Position numbers and translations under genes: made by a program
Assembly (NCBI RefSeq): GCF_020687765.1
Contig: NZ_JAJEWJ010000001.1
Span: forward strand, 930,001 to 994,000
DNA from: Sphingobacterium sp. FBM7-1
Lineage (GTDB): Bacteria; Bacteroidota; Bacteroidia; Sphingobacteriales; Sphingobacteriaceae
Direction: 5' to 3'
DNA: 64,000 bases
Notes under the pieces: model-generated
What the model was told of the DNA's origin: nothing
Seen by the model: only the letters and a program-made list of their open reading frames with translations
Databases searched by the model: none
In this document: piece by piece, positions 36,868 through 45,917 of the stretch
Position numbering within the stretch: position 1 is the first letter of the stretch
Layout: each line of letters opens with the position of its first letter

Positions 36868-37294
36868 AGTTAGTTCATTATAGCTTGAACATCAGCCGCA
36901 CCTCGGCTATGGCTCCCGTGTTACCGCGTGGTTAAGGTATACCATTACGGGCGAAATAAAAAAAGAAATTTAAGCACTATGTTATCGTTCATATAAGAAA
37001 TAAGTTATTTAAGAATTCACTAATCTAAGTCTATTCCAACGTATCTATAACGTTCAAAAAAGTACGCTTAACTAAGGCTAAGCTATACAAAATTACGTAG
37101 ATACACATTGCCGGACGTTTAATTTTCCGACAAAATGTTTCATTTTTTTAACAAAACACCACTCAATTAGGCGAAGAGCTGGGCGTTTAGCTGACACAAA
37201 ATCCGTTTCTACCCGTAAAGTTGTACAACTTATATTTTACATCGGTTTAAATTTGGTTTATTTTTTGCAGGATAGCCTAATAAAATTAAAAGCT
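36868..37294. other. Intergenic stretch between divergent genes
   Basis: About 430 bp, AT-rich, with no coding frame that looks real and no repeat seen. It holds a likely promoter box for the downstream lipoprotein gene, TAAATTTG at 37248-37255 (fits TAnnTTTG), which also argues that translation starts at 37295 and not at a TTG inside the box region. Confidence 0.5.
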
Positions 37295-37876
37295 ATGCGA
37301 AGTATACGTTACATTTTTCTATTTTCTATCCTATCCACTTTCTTCTCATGTAGGGAAAGAACACCTGCAACACAAAACGATACGGAATCCGATTCCGCCG
37401 AAATCAAATTGATGATCAGCATATCGCAACGGCAGCTCTTTGTAATAGAAGGCGATGACACGGTCAAGCGGTATGCGATAGCCGTCGGTAAACAGGGACA
37501 TCCAACTCCACAGGGTGATTTCAAAATACATCAGATTGATTGGAATCCAGACTGGACACCGCCGGACAGCGAATGGTCAAAAGATAAAACATACAAAAAA
37601 CCCGGTGAAGCGGGAAATCCTATGGGACGGGCACGCATCATTTACCAGATGCCCTACACGATCCACGGCACCACTGATCTCGAATCGTTAGGTGAGGCAG
37701 AGTCGCACGGTTCAGTACGCATGGCCAATACGGAGGTAATCGAACTAGCTCGTTTTTTAATGGAACGAAGCGGCACAAACAAGCCCGAAGAATGGTTTGA
37801 TCGTGTGTTAAGCGACTCTACGTCGATGGAATCGGTGGAATTAGCGCGGAGTATACCACTGACGAATGTGGAATGA
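37295..37876 (+). CDS. L,D-transpeptidase (YkuD)-like lipoprotein with Ser in place of catalytic Cys
   Basis: 193 residues from the ATG at 37295. The N-terminus is a lipoprotein signal (IFLFSILSTFFSC), so it is membrane-anchored outside the cytoplasm. The YkuD fold is recognisable: ISISQRQLFVIEGDD, VGKQGHPTPQGDF, YTIHGT and then SHGSVRM. In active L,D-transpeptidases the last block is (S/T)HGC-x-R; here the nucleophile position, residue 140, is encoded TCA (Ser). All other motif residues are kept. It could be a peptidoglycan-binding non-catalytic protein or a serine variant. Neighbours give no operon context. Confidence 0.8.
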   Translation: MRSIRYIFLFSILSTFFSCRERTPATQNDTESDSAEIKLMISISQRQLFVIEGDDTVKRYAIAVGKQGHPTPQGDFKIHQIDWNPDWTPPDSEWSKDKTYKKPGEAGNPMGRARIIYQMPYTIHGTTDLESLGEAESHGSVRMANTEVIELARFLMERSGTNKPEEWFDRVLSDSTSMESVELARSIPLTNVE

Positions 37877-37927
37877 ATAAGGGCAAAAACACCGCATTTA
37901 TCGTACTGTAGAATTGCTGTAAGGGCC

Positions 37928-38926
37928 TTATACAACAATCGCTTGCTCATTAGCGGGTTTACGTCCTTGGAGCAATTCTACAATATTGCTTAGCGTAGTG
38001 GAAGCAATCTGCGTCAATGCCTCCTGCGTAAAGAAGGCTTGGTGTGCGGTAATCAGTACGTTAGGAAAGCTCATCAGACGTTGCAAGGTATCGTCTTGGA
38101 TAATCGTATCGCTAAGATCTCTAAAAAACACATGTTCCTCCTGCTCGTATACATCTAAGGCAAGCCCCCCTATTTTACCAGTTTTGAGCGCCTCTATCAC
38201 AGCAGTAGTATCGATCAACGCCCCTCGACTGGTATTTAACAACACCACTCCATCTTTCATGTGCTGTAGGGATGTATGGTTGATCATATGCCTGTTTTCG
38301 GGCGTTAAAGGACAATGAAGCGATATAATATCAGACGATTTATACAAGGTATCTATGCTTACATACGACACGCCCATTTCCATCAGTTCTTTATCTTCGT
38401 AGAGATCAAAAGCAACTATTCTACATCCAAAACCGTTCACAACACGACAAAAGGCCTTCCCGATTTTTCCAGTTCCCACGATCCCAATAGTTTTACCGTG
38501 AAGGTTAAACCCTAAAAGACCGTTCAACGAAAAATTTTGTTCCCGCACGCGGTTATAGGCTTTATGCGTTTTGCGATTCAGCGTGAGCAGCATTGCCATA
38601 GCGTGTTCAGCAACCGCTTCTGGCGAATAAGCCGGGACCCGACAAACGGAAATGCCAAATTCCCGTGCAGCATCTACATCCACGTTATTAAAACCAGCAC
38701 AGCGCAAAGCCACTATCTTAATACCCCGCTCGGCCAAGACCTCCAGTACCTCACGGTTTACCCGGTCATTCACAAAAACGCACACCGCATCTACGTCGTT
38801 TACAGCTTGTACAATATGAGGACCTAAAGGGGTGTCATAAAATTGATATTCGAAACGTTCATCTTGGTTTTCACGATTGAAAAACACGCGGTCATAAGGC
38901 TGGGTGGAAAAGAAAGCAATCTTCAT
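37928..38926 (-). CDS. ldhA: D-lactate dehydrogenase, 2-hydroxyacid dehydrogenase family
   Basis: 332 residues, the length of E. coli LdhA. NAD-binding motif GIVGTGKIGKAF lies near 150-161. The substrate and catalytic blocks are LRCAGFNNVD, HCPLTPENRHMI, NTSRGALIDT (Arg), DVYEQEEHVFF (Glu) and LITAHQAFFTQEA (His). It reduces pyruvate to D-lactate with NADH in fermentative metabolism. Single gene, convergent with the L,D-transpeptidase-like gene. Confidence 0.92.
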   Translation of the reverse strand: MKIAFFSTQPYDRVFFNRENQDERFEYQFYDTPLGPHIVQAVNDVDAVCVFVNDRVNREVLEVLAERGIKIVALRCAGFNNVDVDAAREFGISVCRVPAYSPEAVAEHAMAMLLTLNRKTHKAYNRVREQNFSLNGLLGFNLHGKTIGIVGTGKIGKAFCRVVNGFGCRIVAFDLYEDKELMEMGVSYVSIDTLYKSSDIISLHCPLTPENRHMINHTSLQHMKDGVVLLNTSRGALIDTTAVIEALKTGKIGGLALDVYEQEEHVFFRDLSDTIIQDDTLQRLMSFPNVLITAHQAFFTQEALTQIASTTLSNIVELLQGRKPANEQAIVV

Positions 38927-39058
38927 CTCAATATAGTGGGTTTTATATTCTGTATAGCCTTAAAATTAAGAGAAAAATAGCAATATAAAAATTAAGGCAA
39001 GATAATTGCTTCGCTAGTATCGATTTTTATTTAATGCATTCATAAATCAATACACAAC

Positions 39059-39751
39059 ATGAAAAGAAGTATTTTTTTTGCTTTTATTTTATTCTCTTTT
39101 TTCTCTTTACAGACTACTTTCGCACAATTTTCTCGTCCGATCAGTTTAGGAGCCGGCGCAGGTGGTACCATGGTATGGGCTGATTTAGGAAATACCGATA
39201 CGCGATTTGCAGGTTACCTAGAAGCCGAAGGATTAATAACCCCCTTTATATCCGTCGGTGTGAAAGGTGAAAAAGGGATGCTTAGTGCTTATGGATGGAA
39301 TAGCGATTTCGAAAACAGCTACCTAGCCTTGCATGCTAATGCGAAAGTCAGGCTCGGCCAGTTCTTATCGTTACCCGAAAACTACAGCTATTATACGTTG
39401 GGAGCAGGCACCTTTAGCAAGATACTCGCAAACATCTACGTAGGAGCCGGTGTTGGCGCCCTGAAAAACAACATTAACCACCGCATAGACCCTACTTATC
39501 AAGGCTCTATTGAGAGCGCGGGGGGAGAAATTTCCGACGACCTAAACGGCTACCAACTGGCGATCCCGCTCCATATCGGCTTAGACATACCGATCGGACG
39601 AACACTCTATGGTCCACGTTGGGCTATCAACATCAATTACCAACAGTCCTTGCTTCCGAAAGACAACGTTGACGGGGTAATTAACAGCAAAATGGACCAA
39701 TATTCCTACCTTTCTTTAGGCGTAAAATTAGCTTTGTTCAACCGTAATTAA
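39059..39751 (+). CDS. Outer-membrane beta-barrel protein upstream of gldK
   Basis: 230 residues with signal peptide (FAFILFSFFSLQTTFAQ). The mature part alternates polar and aromatic residues with glycine turns (LGAGAGGTMVWADLG, YTLGAGTFSKILANIYVGAGVGA) and ends YLSLGVKLALFNRN, as expected of a small barrel. It lies 36 bp before gldK in the same direction, so it may be co-expressed with the type IX secretion genes. It is shorter than PorP/SprF and lacks their typical start, so I do not call it PorP. Confidence 0.7.
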   Translation: MKRSIFFAFILFSFFSLQTTFAQFSRPISLGAGAGGTMVWADLGNTDTRFAGYLEAEGLITPFISVGVKGEKGMLSAYGWNSDFENSYLALHANAKVRLGQFLSLPENYSYYTLGAGTFSKILANIYVGAGVGALKNNINHRIDPTYQGSIESAGGEISDDLNGYQLAIPLHIGLDIPIGRTLYGPRWAININYQQSLLPKDNVDGVINSKMDQYSYLSLGVKLALFNRN

Positions 39752-39787
39752 CAGAAAACATCCACACAGATTATAAATGACAATATA

Positions 39788-41086
39788 ATGAATAAGAAGA
39801 ATTTGAGACACAAGTTATCCAAACCTAGAACGATTATCTTCGGATTGCTAACTTCATTGATAGTCGTCGCGGCGTGTAAATCAAACCATTTTTATAATGC
39901 TCCGAAAGTATCCGCGTTCAAAGGCGGCAAACTTCCCGCTCCTCCGGGCATGGTATATGTACCTTCTGGAACTATTCTGTATAAAAGTTCGTTGGACAGT
40001 GGAAATGTGGGTAAAAACATCAGCCTGAGCGCATTCTTTATCGATGAAACGGAAGTGACGAATAAACAATATCGGCAGTTTGTAAACTGGGTAGCAGACT
40101 CCGTTGCCGTTACCGACTACCTAAACGATGAGCAATATTTTTTAGATATCGTTGGTGAAGATGGCCAACGCCGGATAGATTGGAAACGCGTAAAGCGTGT
40201 CTCGCCCCTCTGGCGGAGTAATGATCCATCCATTCAAGAACGATTGGCACCGATGGTCTTGATGAAAGGAGCACGTCGAGCATTGAACGAAGAGGTTGTA
40301 AAATATCGTTTCTCGTATTTGAGGGCGAACGGACAAGAGGAAACGGAGTATGTTACGGATACTGTCCCCGTGATGCCTATAGCAGATATCTGGTCAAAAG
40401 ATTTCCCGAATGCACAGCTAGCCTCTATGGATGCCAATTACTTTACGCATGAGTCATTTGATTATTATCCCGTAGTGGGGGTGACTTGGAAACAAGCCCG
40501 CGCATACACCGATTGGAGAGGTAAAGAATTAATGGCCAACATTATGAAAAATTCTTATTTGAGCGGCTACCACCTCACCTTCAGCCTGCCGACCGAAGCG
40601 CAATGGCAATATGCTGCGGAAGGAAAACTAGATCCACGGGATACGATTTCTGGAACACGGCTAACCATTGATGGCAAAGAAGGTAAAAAGAAACTGGCGG
40701 TTAATTACAAACAAGGAGAAGGTACCTATTCACAAGATGGCGCTACCTTTACGGTCCCTGCGAAATCGTATACCCCTAATGCTTTCGGTATTTATAACAT
40801 GGCGGGAAACGTCTCGGAATGGACGCTTGACGCTTACAGCCCCTCCGCCATTGCTTTCGTAAATGACCTAAATCCCGTTCTATTATACGATGCGCGCGAT
40901 AGCGATAGCGATGCGCTAAAACGTAAAGTAGTGCGCGGTGGTTCTTGGAAAGACAACGGTGAGCAGTTAAACAGCGAAACTCGAAACTATGTTGTGGAGT
41001 ATGAACCACACTCCTATATCGGTTTCCGCTGCGTCATGTCTGCTTTTGAGATGCCTACCGACCAAAGTAAAACAAGGAGATATTAG
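39788..41086 (+). CDS. gldK: Type IX secretion/gliding lipoprotein GldK (PorK)
   Basis: 432-residue outer-membrane-associated lipoprotein; with GldN it builds the periplasmic ring of the type IX secretion system. The lipobox is LIVVAACKS at the N-terminus. The rest is a formylglycine-generating-enzyme-like (SUMF1) fold: GMVYVPSGTILYKSS, FFIDETEVTNKQYRQF, PVVGVTWKQARAYTDWRGKE, NMAGNVSEWTLDAY and VVRGGSWKDN...YIGFRCV. gldN follows 41 bp later. The usual partners gldL and gldM are not between them but beyond gldN on the opposite strand. Confidence 0.93.
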   Translation: MNKKNLRHKLSKPRTIIFGLLTSLIVVAACKSNHFYNAPKVSAFKGGKLPAPPGMVYVPSGTILYKSSLDSGNVGKNISLSAFFIDETEVTNKQYRQFVNWVADSVAVTDYLNDEQYFLDIVGEDGQRRIDWKRVKRVSPLWRSNDPSIQERLAPMVLMKGARRALNEEVVKYRFSYLRANGQEETEYVTDTVPVMPIADIWSKDFPNAQLASMDANYFTHESFDYYPVVGVTWKQARAYTDWRGKELMANIMKNSYLSGYHLTFSLPTEAQWQYAAEGKLDPRDTISGTRLTIDGKEGKKKLAVNYKQGEGTYSQDGATFTVPAKSYTPNAFGIYNMAGNVSEWTLDAYSPSAIAFVNDLNPVLLYDARDSDSDALKRKVVRGGSWKDNGEQLNSETRNYVVEYEPHSYIGFRCVMSAFEMPTDQSKTRRY

Positions 41087-41127
41087 TCAAAGAGTGAATA
41101 GGATTTAGAAATATAAAATTAGGAGAG

Positions 41128-42216
41128 ATGAAAGCATTGATCACCATCGCTTTAATCGGTGGATTTAACTATACGATAGCACAACAACTGGTCGATATTC
41201 AACCGCAACAAGACACGACCGTGTTTGATACACTTACACAAGATGTTCTGCTGGACAACGGACAGCAGAATGCATTGTACGACACGGGCAATCAAGAGAT
41301 ATTGACCGATACCATACCGGTAACGGACGGTTTCTATCAGGCGAACAACTTGGAAGATGCCGTTCCATTTGCCTACCCAAAAGTAAATATGAAAAATATC
41401 CGTTTTTACAAACGGGTATGGCGAGACATCGATTTGTCCAATGAAGAGAATTATATTTACGCCATTCCGGGGGCTTCGCTCATAGAAGCCATTATGCAGG
41501 GGATAAACGAAGGCAAATTAACGCCCTACAGCCCAGAAGATGATACATTTAAAACAAAAATGACCGCTAGCCAAGGTGTGGCACAGTTTGCCGACAGTGT
41601 GTTGGTCCCTATTTTTGACGAAGAAGGAAACCAGATTGATGCACAGATGACCTTAAATGAGTTTAATCCACAACGCGTGACGAAGTTTCGGATCAAAGAG
41701 GATATATTCTTTGACAAACAACGGGGCCGTTTGGAAACACGCATCATCGGCGTAGCCCCCTTGATGGACATCTCTACGTCGGCCGAATTAGCCGAGGCAG
41801 TAGGTTCAACACCGGCATTTTGGTTGTATTTTCCCCAACTCCGTTACACACTGGTTAAGGTAGACGTTTCTGACCCGGATAGAGGACTGTATGATATGAG
41901 TATGGATGACTTGTTCGTTCAACGGAAGTTCGCCAGCACGATTATCCGCGAGTCTTCCCCTAGCGCGATGCGTCAAGAAGCCCAATATGCAGAGAATGTC
42001 TTGGAACAAAGACAAGAAGCGCAACAAATTGAGGATAAACTGGAAGCCTACAAAGAACGCCTCTGGTCAGCACCAAAAGGTGTTAATCCCGAAGAGCTAG
42101 AGAATTATCAGCCGTCCGCGCAAAAACAAAATAACCAGCCATCTACAGAGGACACCTCCACGACAACGGATACGATGGAGGAAGACCCGACATCGGAAAC
42201 AGAAGAATTGGAATAA
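41128..42216 (+). CDS. gldN: Type IX secretion/gliding protein GldN (PorN)
   Basis: 362 residues with an N-terminal signal-like helix (ALITIALIGGFNYTIAQQ). The conserved GldN core is visible: MKNIRFYKRVWRDIDLSNEEN, YAIPGASLIEAIMQGI, ITKF-like VTKFRIKEDIFFDKQRGRLE and RIIGVAPLMDI. A Glu/Thr-rich disordered tail ends the protein. GldN binds GldK in the ring beneath the outer membrane. It ends at a terminator facing gldM. Confidence 0.92.
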   Translation: MKALITIALIGGFNYTIAQQLVDIQPQQDTTVFDTLTQDVLLDNGQQNALYDTGNQEILTDTIPVTDGFYQANNLEDAVPFAYPKVNMKNIRFYKRVWRDIDLSNEENYIYAIPGASLIEAIMQGINEGKLTPYSPEDDTFKTKMTASQGVAQFADSVLVPIFDEEGNQIDAQMTLNEFNPQRVTKFRIKEDIFFDKQRGRLETRIIGVAPLMDISTSAELAEAVGSTPAFWLYFPQLRYTLVKVDVSDPDRGLYDMSMDDLFVQRKFASTIIRESSPSAMRQEAQYAENVLEQRQEAQQIEDKLEAYKERLWSAPKGVNPEELENYQPSAQKQNNQPSTEDTSTTTDTMEEDPTSETEELE

Positions 42217-42244
42217 TTGGAGCTATGCATTTACGCATACCTAT

Positions 42245-42287
42245 AAAAAATGCCACTCGAAAAAGGAGTGGCATTTTTATTTTTATA
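42245..42287. terminator. Bidirectional terminator between gldN and gldM
   Basis: AAAAAATGCCACTC pairs with GAGTGGCATTTTT around a short A-rich loop; T-runs lie on both sides as read from each strand. Confidence 0.85.
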
Positions 42288-42301
42288 GATCGGACAACTT
42301 A

Positions 42302-43840
42302 TTAGTTAGCGGTTAGTGCAACCGCATTTAACTGTCTGGGCGAACCATCCGGACCGACCGCTATAATATTATCAAATATCACCCGTGTACCTGGGCCTAT
42401 ACCATTTAACGCCGATTTCATACTGGAACTCAACGTACCTCCATTCGTAGAAAGCACGATCGCATCCGCGCGTGGTTTGGCGATAATCATACTGAATTTG
42501 GTGACCTTGAATTTGGCGTCAAAGTCAAAGTTATCCAATGTAGCAAATAAAGCATTCTGCGCTTTAAGCGCCACGGTTGCCATTGTACCACCTGTTTTTC
42601 CCGCGAATTTGGCAATCGGATCCGGTATCCGTTTCACCCTAAATTCCGTTGTACTCAATGTCTGGGTTTTGCCCGGTGCTACTTCTGCGGATACGGATAT
42701 ACGCGCCGTTCCCGGAGAACTTACCGTCACGTTATATTTTCCGCCCGATCCCGCAATGCGTCCGCCTCCCCCGTTCATACTGACGTTGATCTTATTCGTC
42801 GGTGTACCCGGTGCGGAAACAGAAATCGGATTATTGACCCCGATATAAAGCACATTCATTTTGTCCGGCGAAACCACCGCCGATGGACGCGCCACCTGAT
42901 AGGTCTGCTCCGGCGTACGGTATTCCTTGATGGTTCCGTCCGTTTGCTTTACTTGAATGGTTCCCGACCAAGTGAAAATCCCCTCTTGGTTGGTAGGGAC
43001 GGTATAAACTCCCTTTCCATCCACGACCTGCAGCGCCGTCCCGTTGACACTAATAACGGGTTCCGACTTAGAATCTGAAGCTGTTAAGAACACTTCTGCC
43101 GTGTATGGCTGCCCTTGTACAAGATAAGATGTAGGGGCTACCGCTACCGCTGCAAATTTATCCAAGTTCACCACCGCCTGATCCATCTTACCTAAAATAA
43201 GCTTCACGACATCCGATTCGGCGTTTTGCGCGTCGACTTGGATCTTCGTAAGCGTGGTCATAGCAGCAGTCAGGGGGGTGCCACTGCCGAAGTTGATATC
43301 CTCCCATTTTCGTTTGCCGTTAGCGGCCTTCTCTGGATCTTTCGCTTCCAAAGAGAATGAAACCGATTTACGGTCGTCTTCACTTAGCAACGACAATAAC
43401 TTCTCACGGGTGTCGTTTATTTTATCTTTTAATGCGGCACCTCTTTTCCCATTAATCATCAGATGCGGAGCAATGTCTGCATTTTCCCGGCGCACCAAGT
43501 CACCAGTATCTTCATCATATCCTCCACCCTGTTTCTCGAACTCCTGTTTCAATTCATTAATGTAGGTCTCCAATTCCTCCACCACTGCACTTGCTTGTTT
43601 GGCCTGTTCGTAGATGGGCTTGGCCCGTTCTGGTTCTTCTTTCAATTTTGTCTGCTCAAATGCAGCAAACAACTGTTCGACAGAATTGTCGACATTGGTT
43701 TTAGATGCTTCCAGACTGTCGTTGATATTTTTAAAAGCATCTAATATGGAGTTTGGTACATTCAATGCGAGTAAGGCTAGCAATACCAAATATAGGATAT
43801 TGATCATGCGTTGCCTTGGCGTCTCTCTTCCGTAAGCCAT
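42302..43840 (-). CDS. gldM: Type IX secretion/gliding motor protein GldM (PorM)
   Basis: 512 residues. The N-terminus has the family start RETPRQRMINILYLVLLALLA with one transmembrane helix (about 14-30), then a long periplasmic part: helical region about 35-220, then beta domains (PTSYLVQGQPYTAEVFLTA, GVNNPISVSAPGTPTNKINV, RVKRIPDPIAKFAG). GldM forms with GldL the proton-powered motor that drives type IX secretion and gliding. It is read leftward right after gldL (42 bp gap), convergent with gldK-gldN. Confidence 0.93.
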   Translation of the reverse strand: MAYGRETPRQRMINILYLVLLALLALNVPNSILDAFKNINDSLEASKTNVDNSVEQLFAAFEQTKLKEEPERAKPIYEQAKQASAVVEELETYINELKQEFEKQGGGYDEDTGDLVRRENADIAPHLMINGKRGAALKDKINDTREKLLSLLSEDDRKSVSFSLEAKDPEKAANGKRKWEDINFGSGTPLTAAMTTLTKIQVDAQNAESDVVKLILGKMDQAVVNLDKFAAVAVAPTSYLVQGQPYTAEVFLTASDSKSEPVISVNGTALQVVDGKGVYTVPTNQEGIFTWSGTIQVKQTDGTIKEYRTPEQTYQVARPSAVVSPDKMNVLYIGVNNPISVSAPGTPTNKINVSMNGGGGRIAGSGGKYNVTVSSPGTARISVSAEVAPGKTQTLSTTEFRVKRIPDPIAKFAGKTGGTMATVALKAQNALFATLDNFDFDAKFKVTKFSMIIAKPRADAIVLSTNGGTLSSSMKSALNGIGPGTRVIFDNIIAVGPDGSPRQLNAVALTAN

Positions 43841-43882
43841 TCTTTTCCTTTTTAGTTATAAAATGATGTTCATCCGAATAAA

Positions 43883-44698
43883 TTACACCCGTGGCTGGTT
43901 CATGGCCGTCAACATGCCGCCATATACCGTATTCAGGGCCGACAGATTTTTCGCCAACTTATTCACTTCCTCCTTAAATGCCTTCGAATCATCGAGGGAT
44001 TCATTGAAGTTTTTCATGGTATGACTTAAGCTCTCGTAGAATTGATTCATAGACTGTAGGTGGGAAGCAGAATCTCGCAATTCGAGTTCGTACATCTGAT
44101 TCAATGATTTCAGGTTAGTGGTTAGGTTTTCTACTTGCTGGTGGTAACCCGCTGTATCCGCGTTGGTATTGGACATGGCGACCAGATTTGCCGATGCTTT
44201 TTCAAAGGCGAGACTCAGGTTGTCAAACTTAGAGCTTGCCTGTTTCAATTTTTCTGTAAATTCCGTAGCAGCAAACGAGACATCCGATATTTGGTTGATC
44301 GCTGAAACTTTGTCGCCGAAATCCCGTAGGCCTCTTCCCAGATTTTCAATCAATGCAGGCTCTATCTGTGCATCCGCAAACATCTTATCTAATTTTTCGG
44401 TGGCCGACGGACTAACAGGTTGAGGACTGACCGCAACCGATCGCTGGGGCAATTCGCCGCGATAGTTTTCGTCTAATTCGGGGTATACGCGCTCCCAAGC
44501 CGGCTCTTTAGGCGGGGGATTGAATCCCATTAAGAAAAACAAAAAGGCTTCAACGGCTAAACCGATACCGATCATATAGTTGGCGAATGATCCTCCGATA
44601 TACAATATTTTAAAGAGGACCCCAATAATAACGATACTAGCTCCCCAAGAGATAGCAACGTGTAACCATCTTGAATTGTCTTTTTTACTTACGTTCAT
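43883..44698 (-). CDS. gldL: Type IX secretion/gliding motor protein GldL (PorL)
   Basis: 271 residues. Two transmembrane helices near the N-terminus (SWGASIVIIGVLFKILYI and MIGIGLAVEAFLFFLMGF) are followed by the GldL hallmark KEPAWERVYPELDENY and a long cytoplasmic coiled coil. It is the stator-like partner of GldM in the inner membrane. It is transcribed leftward, downstream of tsaD with a 140-bp gap, so it may have its own promoter there. Confidence 0.93.
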   Translation of the reverse strand: MNVSKKDNSRWLHVAISWGASIVIIGVLFKILYIGGSFANYMIGIGLAVEAFLFFLMGFNPPPKEPAWERVYPELDENYRGELPQRSVAVSPQPVSPSATEKLDKMFADAQIEPALIENLGRGLRDFGDKVSAINQISDVSFAATEFTEKLKQASSKFDNLSLAFEKASANLVAMSNTNADTAGYHQQVENLTTNLKSLNQMYELELRDSASHLQSMNQFYESLSHTMKNFNESLDDSKAFKEEVNKLAKNLSALNTVYGGMLTAMNQPRV

Positions 44699-44838
44699 AT
44701 GATATTAATTTTAGTAGCACTTTGTTTGATTCAATATTGATCTATTGAAACGATGCAAGTACTAGCAATAAAAATACCACAATTGGGAAAGTAGTTGTTA
44801 AAATGATAACAATAGGAAGAAGGTAACGCGCCTTTTGA

Positions 44839-45840
44839 CTACATGTGCATCCGCGCCAAAGGAGCCACATCTTGCCCGACAAATTCTTTTCGCAAGTATT
44901 TATGGTAACCAGCGATCGCAATCATAGCAGCGTTATCGGTACAGTATTCAAATTTGGGAATGAACACGTTCCAACCATACTGACTGCCCATCGTTAATAA
45001 ACCTTGTCGTAAGCCCGAGTTGGCCGATACACCGCCCGCAATTGCTACATTCCGTACACCGGTTTGCTTAGCTGCTTTCTGGAGTTTGTTTAAGAGAATA
45101 GAAACAATACGTTGTTGCACCGAAGCACATATGTCGGCCATATGCTCCTTCAAAAAATCTGGGTTCTTCTTTTCTTCGGCTTGCACTAAGTATAAAATAG
45201 CCGTCTTAAGTCCAGAAAAACTGAAGTTCAATTCGGGAATCTGTGGCTCTGGCAATGTATAAGCTTTTGGATCCCCTTCCTGCGCATATTTATCAATTAA
45301 CGGCCCGCCAGGATAGGGTAAGTGAAGAATTTTAGCGGTTTTATCAAAAGCTTCGCCAGCAGCGTCATCCAGCGTCTGGCCGAGCAACTCCATATCGAAA
45401 TAATCTTTTACGAGCACAATCTGTGTATGTCCGCCCGATACCGTTAGACACAAGAATGGAAAACTGGGTTTTGGATCTTCTATAAAATGGGCAAGAATAT
45501 GGGCTTGCATATGATTAACTTCGATCAGTGGAATCTGCCGGGCTAAGGCAAAAGATTTGGCAAAGGAGGTACCCACCAAAAGAGCGCCTAAAAGTCCTGG
45601 ACCGCGCGTAAAAGCTACCGCTTCCACATCATTTTTATGTATTTTTGCCTGTTGAATGGCTTCATCCACTGTGGGAATAATATGCAGCTGATGCGCACGC
45701 GATGCTAATTCGGGTACAACCCCTCCATATTTTGCATGAATCGCTTGACTAGCAATAATATTTGATTTAATTTCACCGTCTATACAGATAGCGGCAGAAG
45801 TTTCATCACAGGAAGACTCGATAGCGAGGATAATAGCCAT
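44839..45840 (-). CDS. tsaD: tRNA N6-adenosine threonylcarbamoyltransferase TsaD
   Basis: 333 residues, usual length. It transfers threonylcarbamoyl to A37 of ANN-decoding tRNAs with TsaB and TsaE. Motifs: ILAIESSCDETSAAIC at the start, metal-site NHMQAHILAHF near residues 110-120, LTVSGGHTQIVLV, and FSFSGLKTAILYL. The C-terminal VAIAGGVSANSGLR and CTDNAAMIAIAG are also present. Divergent from tamB. Confidence 0.95.
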   Translation of the reverse strand: MAIILAIESSCDETSAAICIDGEIKSNIIASQAIHAKYGGVVPELASRAHQLHIIPTVDEAIQQAKIHKNDVEAVAFTRGPGLLGALLVGTSFAKSFALARQIPLIEVNHMQAHILAHFIEDPKPSFPFLCLTVSGGHTQIVLVKDYFDMELLGQTLDDAAGEAFDKTAKILHLPYPGGPLIDKYAQEGDPKAYTLPEPQIPELNFSFSGLKTAILYLVQAEEKKNPDFLKEHMADICASVQQRIVSILLNKLQKAAKQTGVRNVAIAGGVSANSGLRQGLLTMGSQYGWNVFIPKFEYCTDNAAMIAIAGYHKYLRKEFVGQDVAPLARMHM

Positions 45841-45862
45841 TGCACAATGTTTAAATAGAATA

Positions 45863-45870
45863 CAAAAATA
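45863..45870 (-). promoter_or_regulatory. Promoter -7 box of tsaD
   Basis: Minus-strand TATTTTTG, an exact TAnnTTTG, about 22 bp before the tsaD ATG. It overlaps the putative 5' end of tamB on the other strand. Confidence 0.45.
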
Positions 45871-45917
45871 TCAAAAAAATACTTAAAATAACGTGGATTA
45901 CCCTGCTTAGCATCGTC

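Noticed and set aside
39059..39751. PorP/SprF call for the gene before gldK
   Set aside because: Too short and lacking the PorP start pattern; kept as a generic outer-membrane barrel.
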